The notes: a model not told the origin generated them from the sequence alone. A DNA stretch of 64,000 nt from Lentimonas sp. CC4 (GCF_902728235.1 NZ_CACVBO010000001.1:496001-560000); one strand, 5' to 3'. Counted from the stretch's first letter, positions 17,528 to 27,081 are shown. Numbers and translations: made by a program.

Positions 17528-18919
17528 ATGAAATTCATTGCCCAACTCTTTATCGTCGCCGCGCTCTGCGCCTGCAGCCTCACGTATGCGCAGCAAGCAC
17601 CCAACATCGTCTTTATCCTAGCTGATGACCTCGGCTATGGCGGACTGAATTGCTACGGCACGGATTGGCTGGAAACACCTAACATTGATCAGCTCAGTCG
17701 CGATGGCATGAAATTCACCAACGGCTATGCCTCGCACCCGACTTGCCAGCCTTCGCGCATCGCGATCCTCAGCGGCCAATATAGTCCACGCACGGGAGGC
17801 TACCGCGTGATGAATCACCACCGCGGGCAGGAAGATAAGATTAAATATATCGTGCCGCAGTTGACAGGTCTCGCACTGGAAAAGACGACCTTTGCCGACA
17901 CTTTTAAGCAGGCAGGCTACGCCACCGCGATGTATGGTAAATGGCACGCCGACAATTACGATAAAGCACTGCACCCGAGTGGCCAAGGCTTCGACGTAGC
18001 GATCGTGGCCAATGATCATTACGGCAAGAAGCCGTCTAGGCCCAAAGTCGACCTGCCCGAAGGAATGGACTACGCCGAACTCTTCACGGGTATGGCCATC
18101 GAGTTCATGGCCGAGGCCAAAGCGAATGATCAGCCCTTCTTCCTTTATATGCCCTACTACCTCGTGCACGCTCCGTTCGAAACGCGCGCGGATTACATTG
18201 AGCACTTTCAAGCCAAGCTCGCAGGCAAAGTATTCAAAGATAAAAAGGCGGACAACATTCCAATCATCGCAGCCATGACCAAGCACCTCGACGATCAAGT
18301 GGGTCGACTCGTTGCAGCGCTTCAAGAAATGGGACTCGAAGACAATACCATCGTCGTCTTCACCTCCGACAACGGATCTTACTGCAAAGACCTCGTCGGT
18401 GGCTATCGCGGCACAAAAGGCGATGTCTATGATGGCGGCATGCGCGTGCCGTATCTCTTTAAATGGCCAAACAAAATCGCAGCGGGCAGTCTCTCTGAAG
18501 AGCGCATCACCCACGTAGATCTGTTTCCTACCTTTCTCGACATGGCTGGCTTGCCACGCCCGGAGAATCATCCACTGGACGGCGTAGACCTCACGCCACT
18601 CCTGACCGGAAAGGTTGAGCACATAGCGCCTCGCCCCATCGTTTGCTATTATCCGAAATATGCAGGGTTCAGCGACAAGACCAAAACGTGGAGAGTGCCT
18701 TGGCGCAACGTGCTCTTCGATGGTGACTACAAGCTACGCGAAAACGTCGAATACAGCAGCTACGAGCTCTACAACTTGAAAAACGACCCACTCGAAAGCA
18801 AAGACCTCGCGCCGAGCCATCCCGAGAAGGTGCAACAACTCGAGCAGAAGCTCCGCGCATGGGAGCAGCAGGTCGGAGCGCCCGAACTGACACCGAACCC
18901 CGACTACAGCTTAAACTAA
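17528..18919 (+). CDS. Secreted S1-family sulfatase
   Basis: A type I formylglycine sulfatase, 463 residues, exported through a signal peptide (MKFIAQLFIVAALCACSLTYA). The metal/start motif NIVFILADDLGYGG has Asp33-Asp34. The modification site is C73-Q-P-S-R77, whose cysteine must be converted to formylglycine by an FGE or anaerobic enzyme encoded elsewhere. GKWH (137-140) and TSDNGS (about 279-284) complete the active site, and GGMRVPYLFKWP marks the C-terminal half. It probably removes sulfate esters from an algal polysaccharide. A second sulfatase remnant starts 6 bases after its stop. Confidence 0.93.
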   Translation: MKFIAQLFIVAALCACSLTYAQQAPNIVFILADDLGYGGLNCYGTDWLETPNIDQLSRDGMKFTNGYASHPTCQPSRIAILSGQYSPRTGGYRVMNHHRGQEDKIKYIVPQLTGLALEKTTFADTFKQAGYATAMYGKWHADNYDKALHPSGQGFDVAIVANDHYGKKPSRPKVDLPEGMDYAELFTGMAIEFMAEAKANDQPFFLYMPYYLVHAPFETRADYIEHFQAKLAGKVFKDKKADNIPIIAAMTKHLDDQVGRLVAALQEMGLEDNTIVVFTSDNGSYCKDLVGGYRGTKGDVYDGGMRVPYLFKWPNKIAAGSLSEERITHVDLFPTFLDMAGLPRPENHPLDGVDLTPLLTGKVEHIAPRPIVCYYPKYAGFSDKTKTWRVPWRNVLFDGDYKLRENVEYSSYELYNLKNDPLESKDLAPSHPEKVQQLEQKLRAWEQQVGAPELTPNPDYSLN

Positions 18920-18924
18920 TCCCA

Positions 18925-19440
18925 ATGCCATCTCACAAAGGCCGCAAAGGCTCACTCGACGAAGGCGGCCACCGTGTGCCCTTCATCGCGCAATGGCCTG
19001 CCGTCATCGCAGCCGACAGCCGTAACGATACGCCCTGCAACTTAATCGATCTCTATGCAAGCTGTGCCGACCTGCTCGACGTCAAGATCGAACCAGACAC
19101 CGCCGAAGACAGCATCAGCATGCGACCACTCTTCGAAAGCAACAACGACGCCTATACTCGCAGCGAAATGGTGCACCACGACTTCGGTGGACGCTTCGCC
19201 TTTCGCCAAGGGAAGTGGAAGCTCATCACATCTCCATTCAGTAAGAAGCAGGCGCTCTACGATATGGTCGCAGATCCGAGCGAGACTACTAATGTCCTTA
19301 AAGCGCATCCGGAAGTTGTAGAGCAGATGGAGCACCGATTGACCGCCATCGTGCAGGACGGCCGCAGCACGCCTGGCCCGAAACAAACGAACGAAGGCCC
19401 CGCATGGTGGCCTGAGCTGGTTTGGATCGAGCAACCGTAG
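18925..19440 (+). pseudogene. Headless sulfatase remnant (C-terminal half only)
   Basis: A reading of about 171 residues that matches only the C-terminal half of an S1 sulfatase: GSLDEGGHRVPFIAQWPAVI, LIDLYASCADLLDV, then FRQGKWKLI and ALYDMVADPSETTNV. The whole catalytic half, with the Asp-Asp pair and the C-x-P-S-R site, is absent, so it cannot be active. It begins at a point equal to the Gly-x-Lys-Gly turn of the intact neighbour, directly after that gene's stop. A deletion between two adjacent sulfatase genes explains this best. It lies in another frame from the upstream gene, so it is not a simple readthrough. Confidence 0.75.
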
Positions 19441-19450
19441 AAGGACGCTC

Positions 19451-19656
19451 GCATCAAGAATTGTGATTTCTAGCTTACCCCATTCGGGAGGGACGAGCTC
19501 CGCCTCGTCTTGCGGTGCGCTGGTGCTTTGGTTGAGTGCTTTGGTTCTGTGCTGAGGCTCCGCGGACGGCGCAGAGGCCGTCCCTCCCCCAAGCAACACA
19601 CATTCAGCAGATCTGCATGAGCCGTGGCGCTTTTCACGAATCATGATGTGAGCGAG
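19451..19656. repeat. MITE-like element enclosing a GGGAGGGACGAGC repeat (copy 1)
   Basis: The left end GCATCAAGAATTGTGATTT (19451-19469) resembles the inverted right end GCGCTTTTCACGAATCATGATG (19627-19648). The core 19486-19590 begins GGGAGGGACGAGC and ends in the near inverse GCCGTCCCTCCC. Similar ends bracket a different core at 20559-20791, and a similar core is split by an insertion at 40345-41061. A short hairpin (AGCGAGT/ACTCGCT) sits at 19651-19670. No coding potential is seen. Confidence 0.6.
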
Positions 19657-19696
19657 TATAGACACTCGCTGTATTGCCATTCAGTAACGCATCCGA

Positions 19697-20191
19697 TTGG
19701 ATCGTTCAGTGGACGAACTCTCTCTATTCACCGACGGCAGCGTCAACACACAGAACAAGCTCGGATATGGCGCATCTTTGACGCTCACTGAAGACGAGTT
19801 TTCACTGCCGATCGCAGCTCTGAAAGCACGTGTCACAGTCCAGAAGTTTGAGCAGACCTCGTCCACCAAGTTAGAGTTGCAGACACTCCTTTGGGCGCTC
19901 GCCGAACTCCCTGACGCCATCGAGCAGCTCACGGTCTACACGGATTCTCAAAACATTGTGAATCTAGCGGCGCGCAGGGAGCGCTTCGAAGCGCACGACT
20001 ACCACTCAAAAAAGGGGCTACCGCTACGCAACGCTGAGCTCTACCGATCCTTTTTCGAGGTAAGCGATCGATTACAGTTCAAGCTAGTCAAAGTCGAAGG
20101 CCACAAGCCGATGCGGAAGCGGAACCAAATCGACCAGCTGTTCGCGTTGGTCGACAAAGCCTCACGCAAAGCAAGACGCGCAAAAAAGTGA
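19697..20191 (+). CDS. RNase H-like protein
   Basis: A 164-residue protein that resembles ribonuclease HI. Acidic residues expected at the active site are seen in order: Asp in LFTDGSVN (about residue 12), Glu in STKLELQTLLWAL, Asp in TVYTDSQN and Asp in NQIDQLFALVDKASR. The VEGHK motif precedes the last one. It probably cleaves RNA in RNA-DNA hybrids or belongs to a related RNase H-fold subgroup. The start is TTG at 19697, which is the first reasonable start because no ATG precedes the catalytic DGS. It stands alone between two repeat-rich gaps. Confidence 0.7.
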   Translation: MDRSVDELSLFTDGSVNTQNKLGYGASLTLTEDEFSLPIAALKARVTVQKFEQTSSTKLELQTLLWALAELPDAIEQLTVYTDSQNIVNLAARRERFEAHDYHSKKGLPLRNAELYRSFFEVSDRLQFKLVKVEGHKPMRKRNQIDQLFALVDKASRKARRAKK

Positions 20192-20313
20192 TACAGACAT
20201 TCTTGTCTGTTCTACCACAGCGAGTCCGAAGCAATTCATTTCCCGTAATAGGGGACGTGCTTGCGCGAACCGCGACCACTCCGATGTTCACTTGAACCTA
20301 AAAAGATGAGTTG

Positions 20314-20466
20314 AACCGTTAATAAACGTTAATGGACGTTAATCAGAGCTTCTAAATACATACTGCTTAAATACTTGAGTGACGTCTCGAACTAGGAATC
20401 GCGTGTTAGCTCATTCGCCATTTTGGCAGTGGCTGGATTGACGTTAATTAACGTCAATTAACGGTT
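20314..20466. repeat. Inverted CGTTAAT-rich repeat pair
   Basis: The left arm, AACCGTTAAT followed by two further CGTTAAT units (20314-20343), is matched by the inverse at 20440-20466 (GACGTTAATTAACGTC then AATTAACGGTT). About 100 bases of unrelated sequence separate them. Related arms with CGCTTAAT instead of CGTTAAT occur at 33413-33509 and 33751-33811. Confidence 0.6.
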
Positions 20467-20600
20467 TAAGAATCAAAGCCCATGCCAACTGCCGAATCTA
20501 GGTTGAACACGACGCGGAGCAAAGTAGAAGCGGCTTCCAGCCGCTGGCTCCATACTGCCGCACATGATAAATTGTGATTTGTGAAATCGAAGGATCTTGC

Positions 20601-20741
20601 GTAGGGGTCGTGCTTGCCGTTTCGACAGGCTCAAGGCTCAGAGCTCGTCGAAGAGCGGCACCCGCTAAGGCCGCTAAAGTTTTAGAACTTCCTGTGCGTG
20701 TGGCCTTTGGGCGGGCTTCGCAAGCAAAGCCCCTACAACAA
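20601..20741. repeat. GTAGGGG repeat (copy 2) interrupted by a 39-bp palindrome
   Basis: It has the same ordered blocks as copy 1 at 1762-1854, but between TGCTTGC and GGCACCC there are 39 extra bases (20618-20656). These contain TTCGACAGGCTC and its near inverse GAGCTCGTCGAAG. A relative of the insert is at 40512-40549. Without the insert the flanks rejoin as CTTGC-GGCACC, as in copy 1. Confidence 0.75.
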
Positions 20742-20801
20742 GATCGCGAAATAGCGTGAATGCGCTTTTCACAAATTATGATGCGTGTGAGTATACTCAA
20801 A

Positions 20802-20836
20802 AAAAGGCTGCTCTCCCGTTCGGAAAGCAGCCTTTT
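20802..20836 (-). terminator. Intrinsic terminator of ftsH
   Basis: An 11-bp stem AAAAGGCTGCT (20802-20812) pairs with 20826-20836. On the minus strand a run of T follows, 26 bases after the ftsH stop codon. Confidence 0.9.
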
Positions 20837-20861
20837 GAAAATTCAACTCTGAGAGAGAGCG

Positions 20862-22913
20862 TTATGCAGGTGTCGGTGCAGGTGCTTCGTCGCCTGCAAG
20901 ACCATCCTTGTCGTCGTCCTCATCGACCTTCTTTGCGACTTTATCTTCATCCTCCTCATCGGTCTCAGGTTCTTCCTTCGCGATTTCACGCTTTATAATC
21001 GGTGAGCGCATTTCGCCGTGCTCAAGAATCTCCAAGACGTGCACACCATCAATGGTTTCGTGCTCAAGGAGCATGTCAGCCATCGTATCGAGCGCAGCAC
21101 GGTGCTCATTGAGAATATCGAGCGAGCGCAAATACTCCTTCTGCACAATCTCGTAGATCTTTTTATCAATCTTCTGTGCTGTTTCTTCGCTAAAGTTATT
21201 CGCCCCGGCTCCCATCGTGCCCATGTAGGCATGGTTCTGACTTTCACCGAAAGCAATCGGCCCAAGATCCGTCATGCCCCAGTCGCACACCATGTGACGC
21301 GCGATGGATGTCACCATGCGAATATCACCGGAAGCACCACTGGTAATGTCACCCACTACGATCTCTTCCGCAGAACGGCCGCCCATACCAGTGCAAATCT
21401 GATTCAACAAGCGACGCTTGGAGTGGTTGAGCAAATCCTTCTTCGGCATGAACATCGTCGAACCGAGACTCTGGCCACGAGGAATAATCGTCACCTTATG
21501 CACCGGCATATGTCCGTCATCCACGACTGCTTGAATCAACGCGTGACCGGCTTCGTGATAGGCAGTGATCTTGCGATCTTCGTCATCCATCAACCTGCGA
21601 CGCTCGCGACCGAAAGAGATCTTATCGCGCGCTTCATCGAGATCGTTCATCTCAATGACCTGCTTATTATAACGCGCCGCGATCAACGCACCTTCATTCA
21701 GTAGGTTGGCGAGATCCGCACCCGAGAATCCAGGCGTGTTACGCGCAACGTGCTCAAGGTTCACTTCTTCGGAAAGAGCGACCTTTTTAGCATGCACCAT
21801 CAAAATTTCGTGACGACCATTCAAGTCAGGCAAATCAATGGTCACTTGGCGGTCAAAACGACCAGGACGTAGCAACGCAGAGTCGAGCACGTCAGGGCGA
21901 TTCGTCGCCGCGATGATGATCACACCTTCGTGCCCATCAAAACCATCCATCTCAACGAGGAGGGAGTTCAACGTTTGCTCACGCTCGTCATTACCACCAC
22001 CGACACCCGCGCCACGTTGGCGGCCCACAGCATCGATCTCATCGATAAATACGATACAAGGCGCGTTCTTACGACCTTGCTCAAACATGTCACGCACACG
22101 TGCCGCACCGACACCGACGAACATTTCGACGAAGTCGGAACCACTGATCGAGAAGAACGGCACTTCCGCCTCACCTGCAACCGCCTTCGCAAGCAGTGTC
22201 TTACCAGTTCCCGGAGGGCCGACCATCAGCACACCACGAGGGATGCGACCGCCAATGCGTTGAAATTTCTTGGGATCTTTGAGGAAGTCAACGACCTCAC
22301 TCACCTCTTCCTTGGCCTCATCGCAACCCGCGACGTCCTTAAAGGTCAGCGAATCTTTATCACGCTTCAGCATCTTGGCCTTGCTCTTGCCAAAGCTCAT
22401 CGCTCCCTTACCCGCGCTCTTGAGTTGGCGCACAAATAGGAAATAAAGCAGACCGATAATCAGTAAGAACGGCAGGAAGCTGATCAGGATATCTTGAAAC
22501 GCCGTGCTACGGGGACTTTCTTTCAGAACACTGCGCACCAATTCGAAATCCTTTTCGAGCAAGCGACCTTGCGCAGAAAAGTGCACCTTCTCGGGCACAG
22601 TCTCATCCGATAGATTCGCATCATAGTCGGGGTTCTTCATCATACCAGTAATGGCATACCCATCCTCGCCGAGCGACGGTTCCGGCTTCATGACCCCCTT
22701 ATCTTCCTTCACGATGGCACCATCCTTTACGGCCTCGACCAATTCACTGATGGTCAATCGCTGATGATTCGCCCCGGCATCGGGTTGAGCGAACCAAAGT
22801 CCGATAATTGCCGAGATGATGACCAAAAAAATTAGAAGCACTTTAGGGTTAAAGCGCTCTGGTTGGCCGTTATTTCCGGGTTCTTTTTGTTGTGGCTTAT
22901 TTTGCTGTGACAT
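20862..22913 (-). CDS. ftsH: ATP-dependent zinc metalloprotease FtsH
   Basis: Membrane-anchored AAA+ protease that degrades misfolded and regulatory membrane proteins; 683 residues. Two membrane helices (about 24-42 and 143-161) bracket a periplasmic domain. Walker A is GPPGTGKT (232-239), Walker B VFIDEID (288-294), the second region of homology is [20 protein letters not shown], and the zinc site is HEAGH (453-457). The last ~35 residues form an Asp/Glu-rich tail ending in Pro-Ala-Pro-Thr-Pro-Ala. The ATG at 22913 was chosen; a TTG at 22925 would extend the protein by four residues and overlap the tilS stop. It lies directly downstream of tilS, a linkage seen in many bacteria. Confidence 0.97.
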   Translation of the reverse strand: MSQQNKPQQKEPGNNGQPERFNPKVLLIFLVIISAIIGLWFAQPDAGANHQRLTISELVEAVKDGAIVKEDKGVMKPEPSLGEDGYAITGMMKNPDYDANLSDETVPEKVHFSAQGRLLEKDFELVRSVLKESPRSTAFQDILISFLPFLLIIGLLYFLFVRQLKSAGKGAMSFGKSKAKMLKRDKDSLTFKDVAGCDEAKEEVSEVVDFLKDPKKFQRIGGRIPRGVLMVGPPGTGKTLLAKAVAGEAEVPFFSISGSDFVEMFVGVGAARVRDMFEQGRKNAPCIVFIDEIDAVGRQRGAGVGGGNDEREQTLNSLLVEMDGFDGHEGVIIIAATNRPDVLDSALLRPGRFDRQVTIDLPDLNGRHEILMVHAKKVALSEEVNLEHVARNTPGFSGADLANLLNEGALIAARYNKQVIEMNDLDEARDKISFGRERRRLMDDEDRKITAYHEAGHALIQAVVDDGHMPVHKVTIIPRGQSLGSTMFMPKKDLLNHSKRRLLNQICTGMGGRSAEEIVVGDITSGASGDIRMVTSIARHMVCDWGMTDLGPIAFGESQNHAYMGTMGAGANNFSEETAQKIDKKIYEIVQKEYLRSLDILNEHRAALDTMADMLLEHETIDGVHVLEILEHGEMRSPIIKREIAKEEPETDEEDEDKVAKKVDEDDDKDGLAGDEAPAPTPA

Positions 22914-22921
22914 TTGTGCGG

Positions 22922-24376
22922 TCAAAGTGGGTTTCTTCGTTCGTAAGTCAATCTAAGAGCCCTTTTCGTTGCGGCACTGATTTTCAGGGCATCGGCTGGA
23001 GGAAAACCTGGCACCCATACGACTTCTCCTGAATGCGACAAGACAAGCGGGAGCAGCTTTCGTTCCTTCACGGGGATCTGCCGGTCAATAAACCAATCTT
23101 TCAGCTTCTTCGTGCCCGGAGCACCAATCGGACGAAAGCGATCCCCGGGCAACCAACCTCGGATCTCAAATGTCTGCCCGACCTCAACGGCGATATAAGC
23201 TTCGCATGCAACATCGACCCCACCCTTCAGAATGGCATCGCGCAACTCGTCGTCTAGCTCCACGACCTCAGTCTCGAGCACAGCGCCCGTAGTCAGCATC
23301 ACCGACTCACCTGCCTCGATCTCACTAGGCTCCAAAGTCTGCCCTCTCACCTGTGCCGATTCGAAATGAATACTCGTCTCGTCGAGTTCGATATAAAACG
23401 CCCCCGCGCTCAACCGGTTCTTCGGTTTCACCGCATAGACGGCATCCATCAGCAGGTCCATCGCTGGCGCACTCATCGACTGAATCAAATCATGTGAGCT
23501 CAACCACGCAGACAATGCCCGCCGCGTCAGGGCTCGTGGCGCAGCGCGTAGCACCAAGCGATCCAGCGATTCACTCTCGGTAAAAGCTTCTGGCACAGTG
23601 ACTCGCGCCAACGCATCCAGCGCATCCGCATCTTCTTCTAATAAATACCGCGAACGCGCCGAACCCGCCGAGGCATCGCGATCCAAAGCATCACTCAGGC
23701 TAGGAATGACATTATGCCGCAGCGCGTTACGCGAAATCTCCACATCTTCATTGGATATATCCTCGCGCCACGGAATTTCGGCGGCATTCAGCGCCATGCG
23801 AATCGCCCCCGCTCCCAGATGCAGCACGGGCCGCACATGTGTAGGATACGACTCAAAAAAATGAACCGGCCGCGGAGCCGCCAGACCATCCGTGCCACTG
23901 CCCCGCGCCAAGCGCTGCAGCTGCGTCTCTAAAATATCGTTCTGCTGATGCCCAAATGCGATGCACTGGCAGCCGTGCTCCTTCGCCGCAGCCCGCAAAA
24001 AGTCTAAGCGCAAGGCGCGCGCCGTCGTCTCCGTAAACGCCGCCTCATTTTCTGGCCGATCCGCGGTCGCATAGCCGCAGCGCAGTTGCAGCGCCAATTC
24101 TCGCACGAATGCTGCATCCTGTCGCGAGTCCTCCCCCCGCCAGCGATGATTGTAGTGCGCGACCACCAGCTCGACGCCCAAGTCAGCCGCCTGTGCCCAC
24201 AATTGACACAGCATATAAATCGAATCAGCGCCGCCCGAACATGCCACCAACACACGCTGACACTGCGGTCCAGTCAGTAGCTGACGCACATTCGCATGCA
24301 GCGAACCTTCGCTCATTTGCGCATGCAGCATTCGCGCCGCTTCGGGCCAATCATGTGGGTGGGTGGGGTTCGACAT
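22922..24376 (-). CDS. tilS: tRNA(Ile)-lysidine synthetase
   Basis: Converts C34 of the CAU-anticodon tRNA-Ile to lysidine with ATP and lysine, which changes codon and charging identity. The N-type PP-loop motif SGGADS is at 47-52 (LVACSGGADSIYML). HYNHRWRGEDSRQDAAFV and AFGHQQNDILETQLQRLARGSG follow, all diagnostic of the family. The C-terminal domain with GDRFRPIGAPGTKKLKDWFIDRQIP positions the tRNA. The 484-residue length includes a middle region somewhat longer than usual. It lies immediately upstream of ftsH and is likely co-transcribed with it. Confidence 0.95.
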   Translation of the reverse strand: MSNPTHPHDWPEAARMLHAQMSEGSLHANVRQLLTGPQCQRVLVACSGGADSIYMLCQLWAQAADLGVELVVAHYNHRWRGEDSRQDAAFVRELALQLRCGYATADRPENEAAFTETTARALRLDFLRAAAKEHGCQCIAFGHQQNDILETQLQRLARGSGTDGLAAPRPVHFFESYPTHVRPVLHLGAGAIRMALNAAEIPWREDISNEDVEISRNALRHNVIPSLSDALDRDASAGSARSRYLLEEDADALDALARVTVPEAFTESESLDRLVLRAAPRALTRRALSAWLSSHDLIQSMSAPAMDLLMDAVYAVKPKNRLSAGAFYIELDETSIHFESAQVRGQTLEPSEIEAGESVMLTTGAVLETEVVELDDELRDAILKGGVDVACEAYIAVEVGQTFEIRGWLPGDRFRPIGAPGTKKLKDWFIDRQIPVKERKLLPLVLSHSGEVVWVPGFPPADALKISAATKRALRLTYERRNPL

Positions 24377-24620
24377 AAGACCCTATTAGTTGGCTACACT
24401 TTTGATCAGACCGCAAGCCCGCAGGGACTTTGTTGAAAGGTTCACAGAACAAAAAAACGACCAATCGCTTTTCGACTAGCAGAATCACAACCACAACAAT
24501 TCGCATGCATCGCAATCGTTCCCCCATTACGCCACACCCTGATCTTTGGAGCGGAGCCAGGAACTGGTTACGACACTGAACCTCAGCACCGCGCCCCAAA
24601 ATGAAGGAGTCGCACCCGAA

Positions 24621-24905
24621 CTACCCCCCCAACCGCTCTCGCAGCTCCGCTTCGCTCAAGCCGGTAACCAACAAGCATTTCTGCGAATTCGTTTGGCCGC
24701 GCAACACCGACACCGCCCGCTTCGGCAAGCCCAGGTGCTTTGCCAGTAACGCGCAAATCGCCTTGTTCGCTTTTCCCGATTCTGGCGCCACGGCGGTCTT
24801 GATCTTCAGTGCGCCCGCATGCCAGCCGACAATTTCGTCACGCGAGGCATTCGGAATCACCCGAACATTGAGTTCTGTTGTTATAGGCATCGGAATTCTC
24901 ATCAT
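24621..24905 (-). CDS. DUF167 family protein (YggU-like)
   Basis: A 94-residue protein with the DUF167 pattern: LNVRVIPNASRDEIVGWHAGALKIKTAVAPESGKANKAICALLAKHLGL, then VSVLRGQTNSQKCLLVTGLS. The family is small, widespread and of unknown biochemical role. The start at 24905 is part of an ATGA overlap with the stop codon of the upstream esterase gene, which points to translational coupling. A later Met at 24890 is an alternative. No functional link between the two genes is evident. Confidence 0.85.
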   Translation of the reverse strand: MMRIPMPITTELNVRVIPNASRDEIVGWHAGALKIKTAVAPESGKANKAICALLAKHLGLPKRAVSVLRGQTNSQKCLLVTGLSEAELRERLGG

Positions 24906-25756
24906 TTCAGGACAGTCACCTTCAGCCATTCTTCGCAAAGCTTCGGCCATGTCTCCGCAGCTCGATGTCCGGCACGCATCCCATAGCCGTGCCCGCCTTC
25001 GGGGAGCACATGCAATTCAAAAGGAACTTTAGCTGTGCGCAGTGCCGAGCTCATCACCAGACTGCTGTTCGCATGGGGATCATCTGCAGCGACAAACAAA
25101 AACATCGGCGGAGTCTCTGCATCAAGTTTCAATTCCGGGGTCAGCACATGATTCTTCCCCTGATCCAAGTATGCTGGGTAAATCAACACGGAGAAATCAG
25201 GCCGAGCCGACACGCTGTCCAATGCATCGATCGGATCATAAAGCACCTCTTGATAACGCGTGCTGGCTCGGGCGCTTAAACTCCCGCCGGCAGAGAACCC
25301 TAATATCCCTATTCTATTCACATCCAGCTCCCATCGTTCACTCATTCCCCTCACCATCCGAATCGCGCGTTGCGCATCCTGCAGCGCGCCCACCCGCTTC
25401 CGGGGCACCCGATATTGCAGCACAAAGGCGGTATACCCGAGCTCACTTAACCACTTCGCAACCTCATACCCTTCGTGATCAATCGCCAAAATACCATAGC
25501 CACCTCCAGGGCAAACAATGACAGCCGCCCCATTTCGATTTTCATGGCTTGGCTCATAAACGACCAACGCAGGATTCGTCACCTGACTAATACGAGTCAC
25601 GCCACCTCGTCGATTATCGGAAATCTCCGGTGACGCCTTAGCCGTCGTTTCCCCTGGAACCGAATTCGGCCACAAATACAGGATCTCACGATCCTTCTGC
25701 GCATGACCGATGCTGCCTAGGAATAAACATAGTAAGGTTACATATACTGTTTTCAT
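24902..25756 (-). CDS. Secreted alpha/beta-hydrolase esterase (BD-FAE/acetyl-xylan-esterase type)
   Basis: A 284-residue secreted esterase. The signal peptide is MKTVYVTLLCLFLGSIGHAQ. The oxyanion region is CPGGGYGIL, the nucleophile elbow GFSAGG contains Ser155, an acid is in FVAADDPHANS and the histidine is in GGHGYG. The pattern fits esterases that remove acetyl or feruloyl groups from plant or algal polysaccharide side chains. It fits the polysaccharide-degrading profile of the fucosidase region about 10 kb away. Its stop overlaps the start of the DUF167 gene by 4 bases. Confidence 0.85.
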   Translation of the reverse strand: MKTVYVTLLCLFLGSIGHAQKDREILYLWPNSVPGETTAKASPEISDNRRGGVTRISQVTNPALVVYEPSHENRNGAAVIVCPGGGYGILAIDHEGYEVAKWLSELGYTAFVLQYRVPRKRVGALQDAQRAIRMVRGMSERWELDVNRIGILGFSAGGSLSARASTRYQEVLYDPIDALDSVSARPDFSVLIYPAYLDQGKNHVLTPELKLDAETPPMFLFVAADDPHANSSLVMSSALRTAKVPFELHVLPEGGHGYGMRAGHRAAETWPKLCEEWLKVTVLK

Positions 25757-25957
25757 ATATTACGAAGCTAAGAAACGAGTGGCAGGAACTCATATAATTA
25801 GCCTATCAAGCAAGCAATCCTCAATCACGTGGCCGACATCACCAAACAGTGCAAACTCATCCTTAATTTTTCGTTTGCCTTCTATGATTGCCGATTGATC
25901 CTCTGCAGCGCGTTACGCACCAAATATTGAACCCAAACAGATCACATTTCACTCTAC

Positions 25958-26986
25958 ATGAAGACTTTCAAAACACTCTCCGCGACAGCACTCCTGCTCG
26001 CGACTAGCGGCATGACACTCTCTGCGCAAGAAGTAGCAGAGACACCAACACCTGCAATCACAGAGCCAGCAATTGATGCAGTCGCAATCCGTGTAAACGG
26101 CGAAGACATTAAGCAAAGCGAAATCCAAGCAATGGCGGACATGATGCTCCAGCAGGCTCAAGCAAGCGGCCAACCAGTGCCACCAGCGATGCGCGAGCAA
26201 GCGATCAAGGCAGCAGAAGATAATATGATCATCCAAAAGCTAGTCACCAGCGAAGTGGCTGCCGCCGAAATCGTCGTCACTGATGACGAAATAGAAGCAA
26301 CGATCGAGCAGATCAAAACCAGCCTGCCTCCAACCATCGACTTCGACCAAGCGCTCGCGATGCAAGGCCTCACGATTGAAGAACTGAAGGAAAACATCAA
26401 AGACGACACCGCTGCCCGCCAACTGATCGAAAGCAAAACACAAGATGTCGCCGAAGTCAGCGAAGAGGATGCCCGCGCATTCTACGACAGCAATATTGAT
26501 AAATTCGCAGAAGAGCCGAAGGCCTCTGCGAGCCACATCCTTCTCTCATTTGAAGAAGGCGAAAGCGACGAATCCAAAGCCGCTAAGAAAGCACAACTCG
26601 AAGGCATTCGCGCCGAGATCATCGCTGAAACCATCACATTCGAAGACGCAGCTAAAGCACATTCCGGTTGCCCAAGTAGCGCCCAAGGCGGCTCACTCGG
26701 CGAATTCGGCAAAGGCCAAATGGTTCCAGAATTTGAAATCGCAGTCTTCAGTCAAGACGTTGATTCCGTCGGCGAGGTCGTCGAAACATCCTTCGGCTAT
26801 CACATCATCAAAGTCACTGACCGGACAGACGGCGGCACCGCAAGCTTCGACGAGGTCAAAGCACAGATCATCGGCTATCTCAATGGCAACGCCAAACAAG
26901 AAGCTGTCGGAGCTTACCTCGAAAGCCTGCGTAAGAGCGCCACGATCGAATACGTGACCGCAGATGCACCTGCACCAACAAACTAA
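25958..26986 (+). CDS. Secreted parvulin-type peptidyl-prolyl isomerase (SurA/PrsA-like)
   Basis: A 342-residue periplasmic chaperone/isomerase. A signal peptide (to about residue 23) is followed by an N-terminal SurA-like helical region (VNGEDIKQSEIQAMADMMLQQAQ). The parvulin domain spans about 190-290: ASHILLSFEEGE, then GGSLGEFGKGQMVPEFEIAVFS and FGYHIIKVTDR, the standard rotamase landmarks. A single rotamase domain makes it closer to PrsA or PpiC-type proteins than to two-domain SurA. It probably helps exported proteins fold. It is monocistronic, with a strong terminator 54 bases downstream. Confidence 0.9.
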   Translation: MKTFKTLSATALLLATSGMTLSAQEVAETPTPAITEPAIDAVAIRVNGEDIKQSEIQAMADMMLQQAQASGQPVPPAMREQAIKAAEDNMIIQKLVTSEVAAAEIVVTDDEIEATIEQIKTSLPPTIDFDQALAMQGLTIEELKENIKDDTAARQLIESKTQDVAEVSEEDARAFYDSNIDKFAEEPKASASHILLSFEEGESDESKAAKKAQLEGIRAEIIAETITFEDAAKAHSGCPSSAQGGSLGEFGKGQMVPEFEIAVFSQDVDSVGEVVETSFGYHIIKVTDRTDGGTASFDEVKAQIIGYLNGNAKQEAVGAYLESLRKSATIEYVTADAPAPTN

Positions 26987-27040
26987 ACGTTTTTAAAACA
27001 CCTGGTTGAGCGCTCCTAAAACAGCAATCAACTCGCCGAA

Positions 27041-27080
27041 ACGGCGGATCTGCATATTTGCTAGATCCGCCGTTTTTTTT
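27041..27080 (+). terminator. Intrinsic terminator of the parvulin gene
   Basis: An 11-bp stem (27041-27051 with 27063-27073) is followed by eight T. It is one of the strongest terminators in the window. Confidence 0.93.
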
Positions 27081-27081
27081 G

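Larger units (their letters stand above)
20192..20800. other. Repeat-filled intergenic region
   Basis: About 600 bases without a gene, up to the ftsH terminator. It holds an inverted pair of CGTTAAT-rich arms (20314-20343 and 20440-20466), a hairpin AGCGGCT/AGCCGCT at 20529-20545 and a MITE-like element at 20559-20791. Inside that element is copy 2 of the GTAGGGG repeat (20601-20741), which is itself interrupted by a 39-base palindrome (20618-20656). Confidence 0.7.

Noticed and set aside
17618-18622. A 334-residue open frame antisense to the sulfatase gene
   Set aside because: It lies wholly within a well-supported gene on the other strand and shows no protein family features.
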